DNA from: Gordius sp. MW1
Lineage: Eukaryota > Nematomorpha > Gordioida > Gordea > Gordiidae
Direction: 5' to 3'
Assembly: GCA_964036665.1 (NCBI GenBank)
Contig: OZ038529.1
Coordinates: 13,338,060 to 13,402,059, forward strand
DNA: 64,000 bases
The stretch's first letter is position 1. Each line of letters opens with the position of its first letter. The notes beneath the pieces were generated by a model. The model did not search any database and was not told the DNA's origin. It worked only from the letters and a program-made list of their open reading frames with translations. The translations under genes were made by a program, and so were the position numbers. Of the stretch, positions 48,846 through 61,554 are shown in pieces.

Positions 48846-51220
48846 TATGCGATCATGATTTCAAAGTAATAGTTTTCTGATTCTGATAAATTTTTACTTT
48901 TATCATGGAAACCAGGTCTGAAAACGACAACTTTCATCGGATGCATACGGTTGAAAGAAAAATATGTGAAACATTTGAGGTAAAAATATTTATTTTTTTT
49001 GATTCTATGTGAAAGAGCATGAAAAAATATATAAAAGTAAGCCAATTTGAGAATCCTATTATCCTCGATTGACTTCCGAAAAGAGGTTTTAAGCTGCGAG
49101 AACTATCATTTTGACAAAAGACAACGTTTTATTGTTGCGATTAGTTTGTTGTATCGCAACGTGATGCTTAATTTTTTAAAATGGCTCTATGCGATCATGA
49201 TTTCAAAGTAATAGTTTTTAGATTCTGATAAATTATTACTTGGGATCATAGAAACCACGTCTGAAAACGAGAACTTTCATCGGATGCATACGGTTGAAAG
49301 AAAAATATGTGAAAAATTTTGAGGTAAAAATATTTATTTTTTATGGTTCTATGTGAAGAGCGTACAAAAATATATAAAAGTAAGCCAATTTGAGAATCCT
49401 ATTATCCTCGATTGACTTCCGCAAAGAGGTTTTAAGCTGCGAGAACTATCATTTTGACAAAAGACAACGTTTTATTGTTGCGATTAGTTTGTTGCATCGC
49501 AACGTGATGCTTAATTTTTCAAAATGGCTCTATGCGATCATGATTTCAAAGTAATAGTTTTGAGATTCTGATAAATTTTAACTTGGGATCATAGAAACCA
49601 CGTCTGAAAACGACAACTTTCATTGGATGAATACGGTTGAAAGAAAAATATGTGAAAAATTTTGAGGTAAAAATATTTATTTTTTTCGGTTCTATGTGAA
49701 AGAGCGTAAAAAAATATATAAAAGTAAGCCAATTTGAGAATCCTATTATCCTCGATTGACTTCCGAAAAGAGGTTTTAAGCTGCGAGAACTATCATTTTG
49801 ACAAAAGACAACGTTTTATTGTTGCGATTAGTTTGTTGTATCGCAACGTGATGCTTAATTTTTCAAAATGGCTCTATGCGATCATGATTTCAAAGTAATA
49901 GTTTTGAGATTCTGATAAATTTTAACTTGGGATCATAGAAACCACGTCTGAAAACGACAACTTTCATCGGATGAATACGGTCCAAAGAAAAATATGTGAA
50001 AAATTTTGAGGTAAAAATATTTATTTTTTTTGGTTCTATGTGAAAGAGCGTAAAAAAATATATAAAAGTAAGCCAATTTGAGAATCCTATTATCCTCGAT
50101 TGACTTCCGCAAAGAGGTTTTAAGCTGCGAGAACTATCATTTTGACAAAAGACAACGTTTTATTGTTGCGATTAGTTTGTTGCATCGCAACGTGATGCTT
50201 AATTTTTCAAAATGGCTCTATGCGATCATGATTTCAAAGTAATAGTTTTGAGATTCTGATAAATTTTAACTTGGGATCATAGAAACCACGTCTGAAAACG
50301 ACAACTTTCATTGGATGAATACGGTCCAAAGAAAAATATGTGAAAAATTTTGAGGTAAAAATATTTATTTTTTTCGGTTCTATGTGAAAGAGCGTAAAAA
50401 AATATATAAAAGTAAGCCAATTTGAGAATCCTATTATCCTCGATTGACTTCCGCAAAGAGGTTTTAAGCTGCAAGAACTATCATTTTGACAAAAGACAAC
50501 GTTTTATTGTTGCGATTAGTTTGTTGTATCGCAACGTGAGTGCTGAATTTTTGAAAACTGCTCTATGCGATTATGATTTCAAAGTAATAGTTTTTAGATT
50601 CTGATAAATTTTTACTTGGGATCATAGAAACCACGTCTGAAAACGACAACTTTCATCGGATGAATACGGTTCAAAGAAAAATATGTGAAAAATGAGGTAA
50701 AAATATTTATTTTTTTCGATTCTATGTGAAACAGCATGAAAAAATATATAAAAGTAAGCCAATTTGAGAATCATATTATCCTCGATTGACTTCCGAAAAG
50801 AGGTTTTAAGCTGCGAGAACTATCATTTTGACAAAAGACAACGTTTTATTGTTGCGATTAGTTTGTTGCATCGCAACGTGATGCTTAATTTTTCAAAATG
50901 GCTCTATGCGATCATGATTTCAAAGTAATAGTTTTTAGATTCTGATAAATTATTACTTGGGATCATAGAAACCACGTCTGAAAACGAGAACTTTCATCGG
51001 ATGCATACGGTTGAAAGAAAAATATGTCAAAAATTGTGAGGTAAAAATATTTATTTTTTTCGATTCTATGTGAAAGAGCGTAAAAAAATATATAAAAGTA
51101 AGCCAATTTGAGAATCCTATTATCCTCGATTGACTTCCGCAAAGAGGTTTTAAGCTGCGAGAACTATCATTTTGACAAAAGACAACGTTTTATTGTTGCG
51201 ATTAGTTTGTTGTATCGCAA
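48845..51220 (+). repeat. Segmental duplication of about 2.4 kb, first copy (offset 4.46 kb)
   Basis: Seven monomers match 53305-55680 at a constant distance of 4460-4461 bp. Shared rare changes include TTTTTTATGGTTCTATG (about 49340 and 53800), GAATACGGTTGAAAG in an otherwise GTCC-type monomer (about 49632 and 54092) and TATGTCAAAAATTGTGAG (about 51023 and 55484). The two diverge at the tail after the D-like GTGAGTGC box (about 51228 and 55688). Confidence 0.85.
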
Positions 51221-52677
51221 CGTGAGTGCTGAATTTTTGAAAACTGCTCTATGCGATTATGATTTCAAAGTAATAGTTTTTAGATTCTGATAAATTTTTA
51301 CTTGGGATCATAGAAACCACGTCTGAAAACGACAACTTTCATCGGATGAATACGGTTCAAAGAAAAATATGTGAAAAATGAGGTAAAAATATTTATTTTT
51401 TTCGATTCTATGTGAAACAGCATGAAAAATATATAAAAGTAAGCCAATTTGAGAATCATATTATCCTCGATTGACTTCCGAAAAGAGGTTTTAAGCTGCG
51501 AGAACTATCATTTTGACAAAAGACAACGTTTTATTGTTGCGATTAGTTTGTTGCATCGCAACGTGATGCTTAATTTTTCAAAATGGCTCTATGCGATCAT
51601 GATTTCAAAGTAATAGTTTTCTGATTCTGATAAATTTTTACTTTTATCATGGAAACCAGGTCTGAAAACGACAACTTTCATCGGATGCATACGGTTGAAA
51701 GAAAAATATGTGAAAATTTTGAGGTAAAAATATTTATTTTTTTTTGATTCTATGTGAAAGAGCATGAAAAAATATATAAAAGTAAGCCAATTTGAGAATC
51801 CTATTATCCTCGATTGACTTCCGAAAAGAGGTTTTAAGCTGCGAGAACTATCATTTTGACAAAAGACAACGTTTTATTGTTGCGATTAGTTTGTTGTATC
51901 GCAACGTGATGCTTAATTTTTCAAAATGGCTCTATGCGATCATGATTTCAAAGTAATAGTTTTTAGATTCTGATAAATTATTACTTGGGATCATAGAAAC
52001 CACGTCTGAAAACGAGAACTTTCATCGGATGCATACGGTTGAAAGAAAAATATGTGAAAAATTGTGAGGTAAAAATATTTATTTTTTTCGATTCTATGTG
52101 AAAGAGCGTAAAAAAATATATAAAAGGAAGCCAATTTGAGAATCCTATTATCCTCGATTAACTTCCGCAAAGAGGTTTTAAGCTGCGAGAACTATCATTT
52201 TGACAAAAGACAACGTTTTATTGTTGCGATTAGTTTGTTGTATCGCAACGTGATGCTTAATTTTTCAAAATGGCTCTATGCGATCATGATTTCAAAGTAA
52301 TAGTTTTGAGATTCTGATAAATTTTAACTTGGGATCATAGAAACCACGTCTGAAAACGACAACTTTCATCGGATGAATACGCTCCAAAGAAAAATATGTG
52401 AAAAATTTTGAGGTAAAAATATTTATTTTTTTTGGTTCTATGTGAAAGAGCGTAAAAAAATATATAAAAGTAAGCCAATTTGAGAATCGTATTATCCTCG
52501 ATTGACTTCCGCAAAGAGGTTTTAAGCTGCGAGAACTATCATTTTGACAAAAGACAACGTTTTATTGTTGCGATTAGTTTGTTGCATCGCAACGTGATGC
52601 TTAATTTTTCAAAATGGCTCTATGCGATCATGATTTCAAAGTAATAGCTTGAGATTCTGATAAATTTTAACTTGGGA

Positions 52678-54737
52678 TCATAGAAACCACGTCTGAAAAC
52701 GACAACTTTCATTGGATGAAAACGGTCCAAAGAAAAATATGTGAAAAATTTTGAGGTAAAAATATTTATTTTTTTCGGTTCTATGTGAAAGAGCGTAAAA
52801 AAATATATAAAAGTAAGCCAATTTGAGAATCCTATTATCCTCGATTGACTTCCGCAAAGAGGTTTTAAGCTGCAAGAACTATCATTTTGACAAAAGACAA
52901 CGTTTTATTGTTGCGATTAGTTTGTTGTATCGCAACGTGAGTGCTTAATTTTTCAAAAATGCATTATGCGATTATGATTTCAAAGTAATAGTTTTTAGAT
53001 TCTGATAAATTTTTACTTGGGATCATAGAAACCACGTCTGAAAACGACAACTTTCATCGGATGAATACGGTTCAATGAAAAATATGTGAAAAATGAGGTA
53101 AAAATATTTATTTTTTTCGATTCTATGTGAAACAGCATGAAAAAATATATAAAAGTAAGCCAATTTGAGAATCATATTATCCTCGATTGACTTCCGAAAA
53201 GAGGTTTTAAGCTGCGAGAACTATCATTTTGACAAAAGACAACGTTTTATTGTTGCGATTAGTTTGTTGCATCGCAACGTGATGCTTAATTTTTCAAAAT
53301 GGCTCTATGCGATCATGATTTCAAAGTAATAGTTTTCTGATTCTGATAAATTTTTACTTTTATCATGGAAACCAGGTCTGAAAACGACAACTTTCATCGG
53401 ATGCATACGGTTGAAAGAAAAATATGTGAAAATTTTGAGGTAAAAATATTTATTTTTTTTGATTCTATGTGAAAGAGCATGAAAAAATATATAAAAGTAA
53501 GCCAATTTGAGAATCCTATTATCCTTGATTGACTTCCGAAAAGAGGTTTTAAGCTGCGAGAACTATCATTTTGACAAAAGACAACGTTTTATTGTTGCGA
53601 TTAGTTTGTTGTATCGCAACGTGATGCTTAATTTTTTAAAATGGCTCTATGCGATCATGATTTCAAAGTAATAGTTTTTAGATTCTGATAAATTATTACT
53701 TGGGATCATAGAAACCACGTCTGAAAACGAGAACTTTCATCGGATGCATACGGTTGAAAGAAAAATATGTGAAAAATTTTGAGGTAAAAATATTTATTTT
53801 TTATGGTTCTATGTGAAAGAGCGTAAAAAAATATATAAAAGTAAGCCAATTTGAGAATCCTATTATCCTCGATTGACTTCCGCAAAGAGGTTTTAAGCTG
53901 CGAGAACTATCATTTTGACAAAAGACAACGTTTTATTGTTGCGATTAGTTTGTTGCATCGCAACGTGATGCTTAATTTTTCAAAATGGCTCTATGCGATC
54001 ATGATTTCAAAGTAATAGTTTTGAGATTCTGATAAATTTTAACTTGGGATCATAGAAACCACGTCTGAAAACGACAACTTTCATTGGATGAATACGGTTG
54101 AAAGAAAAATATGTGAAAAATTTTGAGGTAAAAATATTTATTTTTTTCGGTTCTATGTGAAAGAGCGTAAAAAAATATATAAAAGTAAGCCAATTTGAGA
54201 ATCCTATTATCCTCGATTGACTTCCGAAAAGAGGTTTTAAGCTGCGAGAACTATCATTTTGACAAAAGACAACGTTTTATTGTTGCGATTAGTTTGTTGT
54301 ATCGCAACGTGATGCTTAATTTTTCAAAATGGCTCTATGCGATCATGATTTCAAAGTAATAGTTTTGAGATTCTGATAAATTTTAACTTGGGATCATAGA
54401 AACCACGTCTGAAAACGACAACTTTCATCGGATGAATACGGTCCAAAGAAAAATATGTGAAAAATTTTGAGGTAAAAATATTTATTTTTTTTAGTTCTAT
54501 GTGAAAGAGCGTAAAAAAATATATAAAAGTAAGCCAATTTGAGAATCCTATTATCCTCGATTGACTTCCGCAAAGAGGTTTTAAGCTGCGAGAACTATCA
54601 TTTTGACAAAAGACAACGTTTTATTGTTGCGATTAGTTTGTTGCATCGCAACGTGATGCTTAATTTTTCAAAATGGCTCTATGCGATCATGATTTCAAAG
54701 TAATAGTTTTGAGATTCTGATAAATTTTAACTTGGGA
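52678..54737 (+). repeat. 2060-bp six-monomer higher-order pattern, copy 1
   Basis: Identical boxes in monomers of the TTTTAACTTGGG type lie at 52678, 54738 and 56800 (2060 and 2062 bp, six monomers). Between them lie a GAAAAATGAGG monomer, an altered-core monomer and others in partly conserved order. The rare GAAAACGGTCC change links the monomers at 52720 and 54780. Confidence 0.7.
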
Positions 54738-55680
54738 TCATAGAAACCACGTCTGAAAACGACAACTTTCATTGGATGAAAACGGTCCAAAGAAAAATAT
54801 GTGAAAAATTTTGAGGTAAAAATATTTATTTTTTTGGGTTCTATGTGAAAGAGCGTAAAAAAATATATAAAAGTAAGCCAATTTGAGAATCCTATTATCC
54901 TCGATTGACTTCCGCAAAGAGGTTTTAAGCTGCAAGAACTATCATTTTGACAAAAGACAACGTTTTATTGTTGCGATTAGTTTGTTGTATCGCAACGTGA
55001 GTGCTGAATTTTTGAAAACTGCTCTATGCGATTATGATTTCAAAGTAATAGTTTTTAGATTCTGATAAATTTTTACTTGGGATCATAGAAACCACGTCTG
55101 AAAACGACAACTTTCATCGGATGAATACGGTTCAAAGAAAAATATGTAAAAAATGAGGTAAAAATATTTATTTTTTTCGATTCTATGTGAAACAGCATGA
55201 AAAAATATATAAAAGTAAGCCAATTTGAGAATCATATTATCCTCGATTGACTTCCGAAAAGATGTTTTAAGCTGCGAGAACTATCATTTTGACAAAAGAC
55301 AACGTTTTATTGTTGCGATTAGTTTGTTGCATCGCAACGTGATGCTTAATTTTTCAAAATGGCTCTATGCGATCATGATTTCAAAGTAATAGTTTTTAGA
55401 TTCTGATAAATTATTACTTGGGATCATAGAAACCACGTCTGAAAACGAGAACTTTCATCGGATGCATACGGTTGAAAGAAAAATATGTCAAAAATTGTGA
55501 GCTAAAAATATTTATTTTTTTCGATTCTATGTGAAAGAGCGTAAAAAAATATATAAAAGTAAGCCAATTTGAGAATCCTATTATCCTCGATTGACTTCCG
55601 CAAAGAGGTTTTAAGCTGCGAGAACTATCATTTTGACAAAAGACAACGTTTTATTGTTGCGATTAGTTTGTTGTATCGCA
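53305..55680 (+). repeat. Segmental duplication of about 2.4 kb, second copy
   Basis: This is the second copy of 48845-51220. It carries a few private changes such as TATCCTTGATTGAC (about 53520), TTTTTTTTAGTTCTATG (about 54490), TATGTAAAAAATGAGG (about 55143) and AAAGATGTTTTAAGC (about 55258). Overlap with the six-monomer pattern shows that several exchange events are layered here. Confidence 0.85.
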
Positions 55681-56799
55681 ACGTGAGTGCTTAATTTTTC
55701 AAAAATGCATTATGCGATCATGATTTCAAAGTAATAGTTTTCTGATTCTGATAAATTTTTATTTTTATCATGGAAACCAGGTCTGAAAACGACAACTTTC
55801 ATCGGATGCATACGGTTGAAAGAAAAATATGTGAAAATTTTGAGGTAAAAACATTTATTTTTTTTGATTCTATGTGAAAGAGCATGAAAAAATATATAAA
55901 AGTAAGCCAATTTGAGAATCCTATTATCCTCGATTGACTTCCGAAAAGAGGTTTTAAGCTGCGAGAACTATCATTTTGACAAAAGACAACGTTTTATTGT
56001 TGCGATTAGTTTGTTGTATCGCAACGTGATGCTTAATTTTTGAAAATGGCTCTATTCGATCATGATTTCAAAGTAATAGTTTTCAGATTCTGATAAATTT
56101 TTACTTGGGATCATAGAAACCACGTCTGAAAACGACAACTTTCATCGGATGAATACGGTTCAAAGAAAAATATGTGAAAAATTTTGAGGTAAAAATATTT
56201 ATTTTTTTCGATAGTATGTGAAAGAGCATGAAAAAATATATAAAAGTAAGCCAATTTGAGAATCCTATTATCCTCGATTTACTTCCGAAAAGAGGTTTTA
56301 AGCTGCCAGAACTATTCATTTTGACGAAAGACAACGTTTTATTGTTGCGATTAGTTTGTTGTATCGCAACGTGAGTGCTGAATTTTTGAAAACTGCTCTA
56401 TGCGATTATGATTTCAAAGTAATAGTTTTTAGATTCTGATAAATTTTTACTTGGGATCATAGAAACCACGTCTGAAAACGACAACTTTAATCGGATGAAT
56501 ACGGTTCAAAGAAAAATATGTGAAAATTTTGAGGTAAAAATATTTATTTTTTTCGATTCTATGTGAAACAGCATGAAAAAATATATAAAAGTAAGCCAAT
56601 TTGAGAATCCTATTATCCTCGATTGACTTCGTAAAAGAGGTTTTAAGCTGCGAGAACTATCATTTTGACAAAAGACAACGTTTTATTGTTGCGATTAGTT
56701 TGTTGCATCGCAACGTGATGCTTAATTTTTCAAAATGGCTCTATGCGATCATGATTTCAAAGTAATAGTTTTGAGATTCTGATAAATTTTAACTTGGGA
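54738..56799 (+). repeat. 2062-bp six-monomer higher-order pattern, copy 2
   Basis: This is the second unit of the six-monomer spacing. It includes a GATAGTATGTG, GATTTACTTCCG monomer at 56101-56334 that belongs to the 38-45 kb subfamily. That monomer is far from its relatives and indicates exchange between regional subfamilies. Confidence 0.65.
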
Positions 56800-58200
56800 T
56801 CATAGAAACCACGTCTGAAAACGACAACTTTCATCGGATGAATACGGTCCAAAGAAAAATATGTGAAAAATTTTGAGGTAAAAATATTTATTTTTTTCGG
56901 TTCTATGTGAAAGAGCGTAAAAAAATATATAAAAGTAAGACAATTTGAGAATCCTATTATCCTCGATTGACTTCCGCAAAGAGGTTTTAAGCTGCAAGAA
57001 CTATCATTTTGACAAAAGACAACGTTTTATTGTTGCGATTAGTTTGTTGTATCGCAACGTGAGTGCTGAATTTTTGAAAACTGCTCTATGCGATTATGAT
57101 TTCAAAGTAATAGTTTTTAGATTCTGATAAATTTTTACTTGGGATCATAGAAACCACGTCTGAAAACGACAACTTTCTTCGGATGAATACGGTTCAAAGA
57201 AAAATATGTGAAAAATGAGGTAAAAATATTTATTTTTTTCGATTCTATGTGAAACAGCATGAAAAAATATATAAAAGTAAGCCAATTTGAGAATCCTATT
57301 ATCCTCGATTGACTTCCGAAAAGAGGTTTTAAGCTGCGAGAACTATCATTTTGACAAAAGACAACGTTTTATTGTTGCGATTAGTTTGTTGCATCGCAAC
57401 GTGATGCTTAATTTTTCAAAATGGCTCTATGCGATCATGATTTCAAAGTAATAGTTTTGAGATTCTGATAAATTTTAACTTGGGATCATAGAAACCACGT
57501 CTGAAAACGACAACTTTCATCGGATGAATACGGTCCAAAGAAAAATATGTGAAAAATTTTGAGGTAAAAATATTTATTTTTTTCGGTTCTATGTGAAAGA
57601 GCGTAAAAAAATATATAAAAGTAAGCCAATTTGAGAATCCTATTATCCTCGATTGACTTCCGCAAAGAGGTTTTAAGCTGCAAGAACTATCATTTTGACA
57701 AAAGACAACGTTTTATTGTTGCGATTAGTTTGTTGTATCGCAACGTGAGTGCTGAATTTTTGAAAACTGCTCTATGCGATTATGATTTCAAAGTAATAGT
57801 TTTTAGATTCTGATAAATTTTTACTTGGGATCATAGAAACCACGTCTGAAAACGACAACTTTCATCGGATGAATACGGTTCAAAGAAAAATATGTGAAAA
57901 ATGAGGTAAAAATATTTATTTTTTTCGATTCTATGTGAAACAGCATGAAAAAATATATAAAAGTAAGCCAATTTGAGAATCCTATTATCCTCGATTGACT
58001 TCCGAAAAGAGGTTTTAAGCTGCGAGAACTATCATTTTGACAAAAGACAACGTTTTATTGTTGCGATTAGTTTGTTGCATCGCAACGTGATGCTTAATTT
58101 TTCAAAATGGCTCTATGCGATCATGATTTCAAAGTAATAGTTTTCAGATTCTGATAAATTATTACTTGGGATCACAGAAACCACGTCTGAAAACGAGAAC
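56800..58200 (+). repeat. Tandem 0.69-kb dimers
   Basis: A TTTTAACTTGGG monomer and its neighbours are repeated at 56800 and 57486 (686 bp), with matching boxes at 56945 and 57631 and short GAAAAATGAGG variants at about 57208 and 57897. Differences are few (TTTCTTCGGATG near 57175), so this dimer expansion is recent. Confidence 0.8.
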
Positions 58201-58859
58201 TTTCATCGGATGCATACGATTGAAACAAAAATATGTGAAAAATTTTGAGGTAAAAATATTTATTTTTTTCGATTCTATGTGAAAGAGCGTAAAAAAATAT
58301 ATAAGAGTAAGCCAATTTGAGAATCCTATTATCCTCGATTGACTTCCGCAAAGAGGTTTTAAGCTGCGAGAACTAACATTTTGACAAAAGACAACGTTTT
58401 ATTGTTGCGATTAGTTTGTTGTATCGCAACGTGAGTGCTTAATTTTTCAAAAATGCATTATGCGATCATGATTTCAAAGTAATAGTTTTCTGATTCTGAT
58501 AAATTTTTACTTGGGATCATAGAAACCACGTCTGAAAACGACAACTTTCATCGGATGCATACGGTCCAAAGAAAAATATGTGAAAAATTTTGAGGTAAAA
58601 AATATTTATTTTTTTCGATTCTATGTGAAAGAGCGTAAAAAAATATATAAAAGTAAGCCAATTTGAGAATCCTATTATCCTCGATTGACTTCCGCAAAGA
58701 GGTTTTAAGCTGCGAGAACTAACATTTTGACAAAAGACAGCGTTTTATTGTTGCGATTAGTTTGTTGTATCGCAACGTGATGCTTAATTTTTGAAAATGG
58801 CTCTATCGATCATGATTTCAAAGTAATAGTTTTTAGATTCTGATAAATTTTTACTTGGG

Positions 58860-61550
58860 ATCATAGAAACCATGTCTGAAAACGACAACTTTCATCGGAT
58901 GAATACGGTCCAAAGAGAAATATGTGAAAAATTTTGAGGTAAAAATATTTATTTTTTTCGATTCTATGTGAAAGAGCGTAAAAAAATGTATAAAAGTAAG
59001 CCAATCTGAGAATCCTATTATCCTCGATTCACTTCCGCAAAGAGGTTTTAAGCTGCGAGAACTATCATTTTGACAAAAGACAACGTTTTATTGTTGCGAT
59101 TAGTTTGTTGTATCGCAACGTGAGTGCTTAATTTTTCAAAATGGCTCTATGCGATCATGATTTCAAAGTAATAGTTTTCAGATTCTGATAAATTATTACT
59201 TGGGATCATAGAAACCACGTCTGAAAACGACAACTTTCATCGGATGAATACGGTCCAAAGAGAAATATGTGAAAAATTTTGAGGTAAAAATATTTATTTT
59301 TTTCGATTCTATGTGAAAGAGCGTAAAAAAATATATAAAAGTAAGCCAATCTGAGAATCCTATTATCCTCGATTCACTTCCGCAAAGAGGTTTTAAGCTG
59401 CGAGAACTATCATTTTGACAAAAGACAACGTTTTATTGTTGCGATTAGTTTGTTGTATCGCAACGTGAGTGCTTAAATTTTCAAAAATGCATTATGCGAT
59501 CATGATTTCAAAGTAATAGTTTTCAGATTCTGATAATTTTTACTTGGGATAATAGAAACCACGTCTGAAAACGACAACTTTCATCGGATGAATACGGTTC
59601 AAAGAAAAATATGTGAAAAATGAGGTAAAAATATTTATTTTTTTCGATTCTATGTGAAACAGCATGAAAAAATTTGAGAATCCTATTATCCTCGATTGAC
59701 TTCCGAAAAGAGGTTTTAAGCTGCGAGAACTATCATTTTGACAAAAGACAACGTTTTATTGTTGCGATTAGTTTGTTGTATCGCAACGTTAGTGCTTAAT
59801 TTTTCAAAAATGCACTATGCGATTATGATTTCAAAGTAATAGTTTTCAGATTCTGATAAATTTTTACTTGGGATCATAGAAACCACGTCTGAAAACGACA
59901 ACTTTCATCAGATGAATACGGTTCAAAGAAAAATATGTGAAAAATTTTGAGGTAAAAATATTTATTTTTTTCGATTCTATGTGAAAGAGCATGAAAAAAT
60001 ATATAAAAGTAAGCCAATTTGAGAACCTATTATCCTCGATTGACTTCCGAAAAGAGGTTTTAAGCTGCGAGAACTATCATTTTGACAAAAGACAACGTTT
60101 TATTGTTGCGATTAGTTTGTTGTATCTCAACGTGATGCTTAATTTTTGAAAATGGCTCTATGCGATCATGATTTCAAAGTAATAGTTTTCAGATTCTGAT
60201 AAATTTTTACTTGGGATCATAGAAACCACGTCTGAAAACGACAACTTTCATCGGATGAATACGGTCCAAAGAGAAATATGTGAAAAATTTTGAGGTAAAA
60301 ATATTTATTTTTTTCGATTCTATGTGAAAGAGCATGAAAAAATATATAAAAGTAAGCCAATTTAAGAATCCTATTATCCTCGATTGACTTCCGAAAAGAG
60401 GTTTTAAGCTGCGAGAACTAACATTTTGACAAAAGACAACGTTTTATTGTTGCGATTAGTTTGTTGTATCGCAACGTGATGCTTAATTTTTGAAAATGGC
60501 TCTATGCGATCATGATTTCAAAGTAATAGTTTTTAGATTCTGATAAATTTTTACTTGGGATCATAGAAACCATGTCTGAAAACGACAACTTTCATCGGAT
60601 GAATACGGTCCAAAGAGAAATATGTGAAAAATTTTGAGGTAAAAATATTTATTTTTTTCGATTCTATGTGAAAGAGCGTAAAAAAATGTATAAAAGTAAG
60701 CTAATCTGAGAATCCTATTATCCTCGATTCACTTCCGCAAAGAGGTTTTAAGCTGCGAGAACTATCAAAAGACAACGTTTTATTGTTGCGATTAGTTTGT
60801 TGTATCGCAACGTGAGTGCTTAATTTTTCAAAATGGCTCTATGCGATCATGATTTCAAAGTAATAGTTTTCAGATTCTGATAAATTATTACTTGGGATCA
60901 TAGAAACCACGTCTGAAAACGACAACTTTCATCGGATGAATACGGTCCAAAGAGAAATATGTGAAAAATTTTGAGGTAAAAATATTTATTTTTTTCGATT
61001 CTATGTGAAAGAGCGTAAAAAAATATATAAAAGTAAGCCAATCTGAGAATCCTATTATCCTCGATTCACTTCCGCAAAGAGGTTTTAAGCTGCGAGAACT
61101 ATCATTTTGACAAAAGACAACGTTTTATTGTTGCGATTAGTTTGTTGTATCGCAACGTGAGTGCTTAAATTTTCAAAAATGCATTATGCGATCATGATTT
61201 CAAAGTAATAGTTTTCAGATTCTGATAATTTTTACTTGGGATAATAGAAACCACGTCTGAAAACGACAACTTTCATCGGATGAATACGGTTCAAAGAAAA
61301 ATATGTGAAAAATGAGGTAAAAATATTTATTTTTTTCGATTCTATGTGAAACAGCATGAAAAAATTTGAGAATCCTATTATCCTCGATTGACTTCCGAAA
61401 AGAGGTTTTAAGCTGCGAGAACTATCATTTTGACAAAAGACAACGTTTTATTGTTGCGATTAGTTTGTTGTATCTCAACGTGATGCTTAATTTTTGAAAA
61501 TGTCTCTATGCGATCATGATTTCAAAGTAATAGTTTTCAGATTCTGATAA
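58860..61550 (+). repeat. 1.70-kb higher-order repeat (two copies)
   Basis: Monomers with CCAAAGAGAAATATG define the last subfamily. The first unit starts near 58860 and the second near 60560. Shared rare changes are ACCATGTCTGAAAAC (58870 and 60571), AAAAATGTATAAAAG (58982 and 60683), GCTTAAATTTTC (59472 and 61165), TGATAATTTTTACTTGGGAT (59533 and 61225) and the 18-bp deletion (59672 and 61364). The distance falls from 1701 to 1692 because the second copy lost 9 bp at AACTATCAAAAGACAACG (about 60765). Confidence 0.85.
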
Positions 61551-61554
61551 ATTT

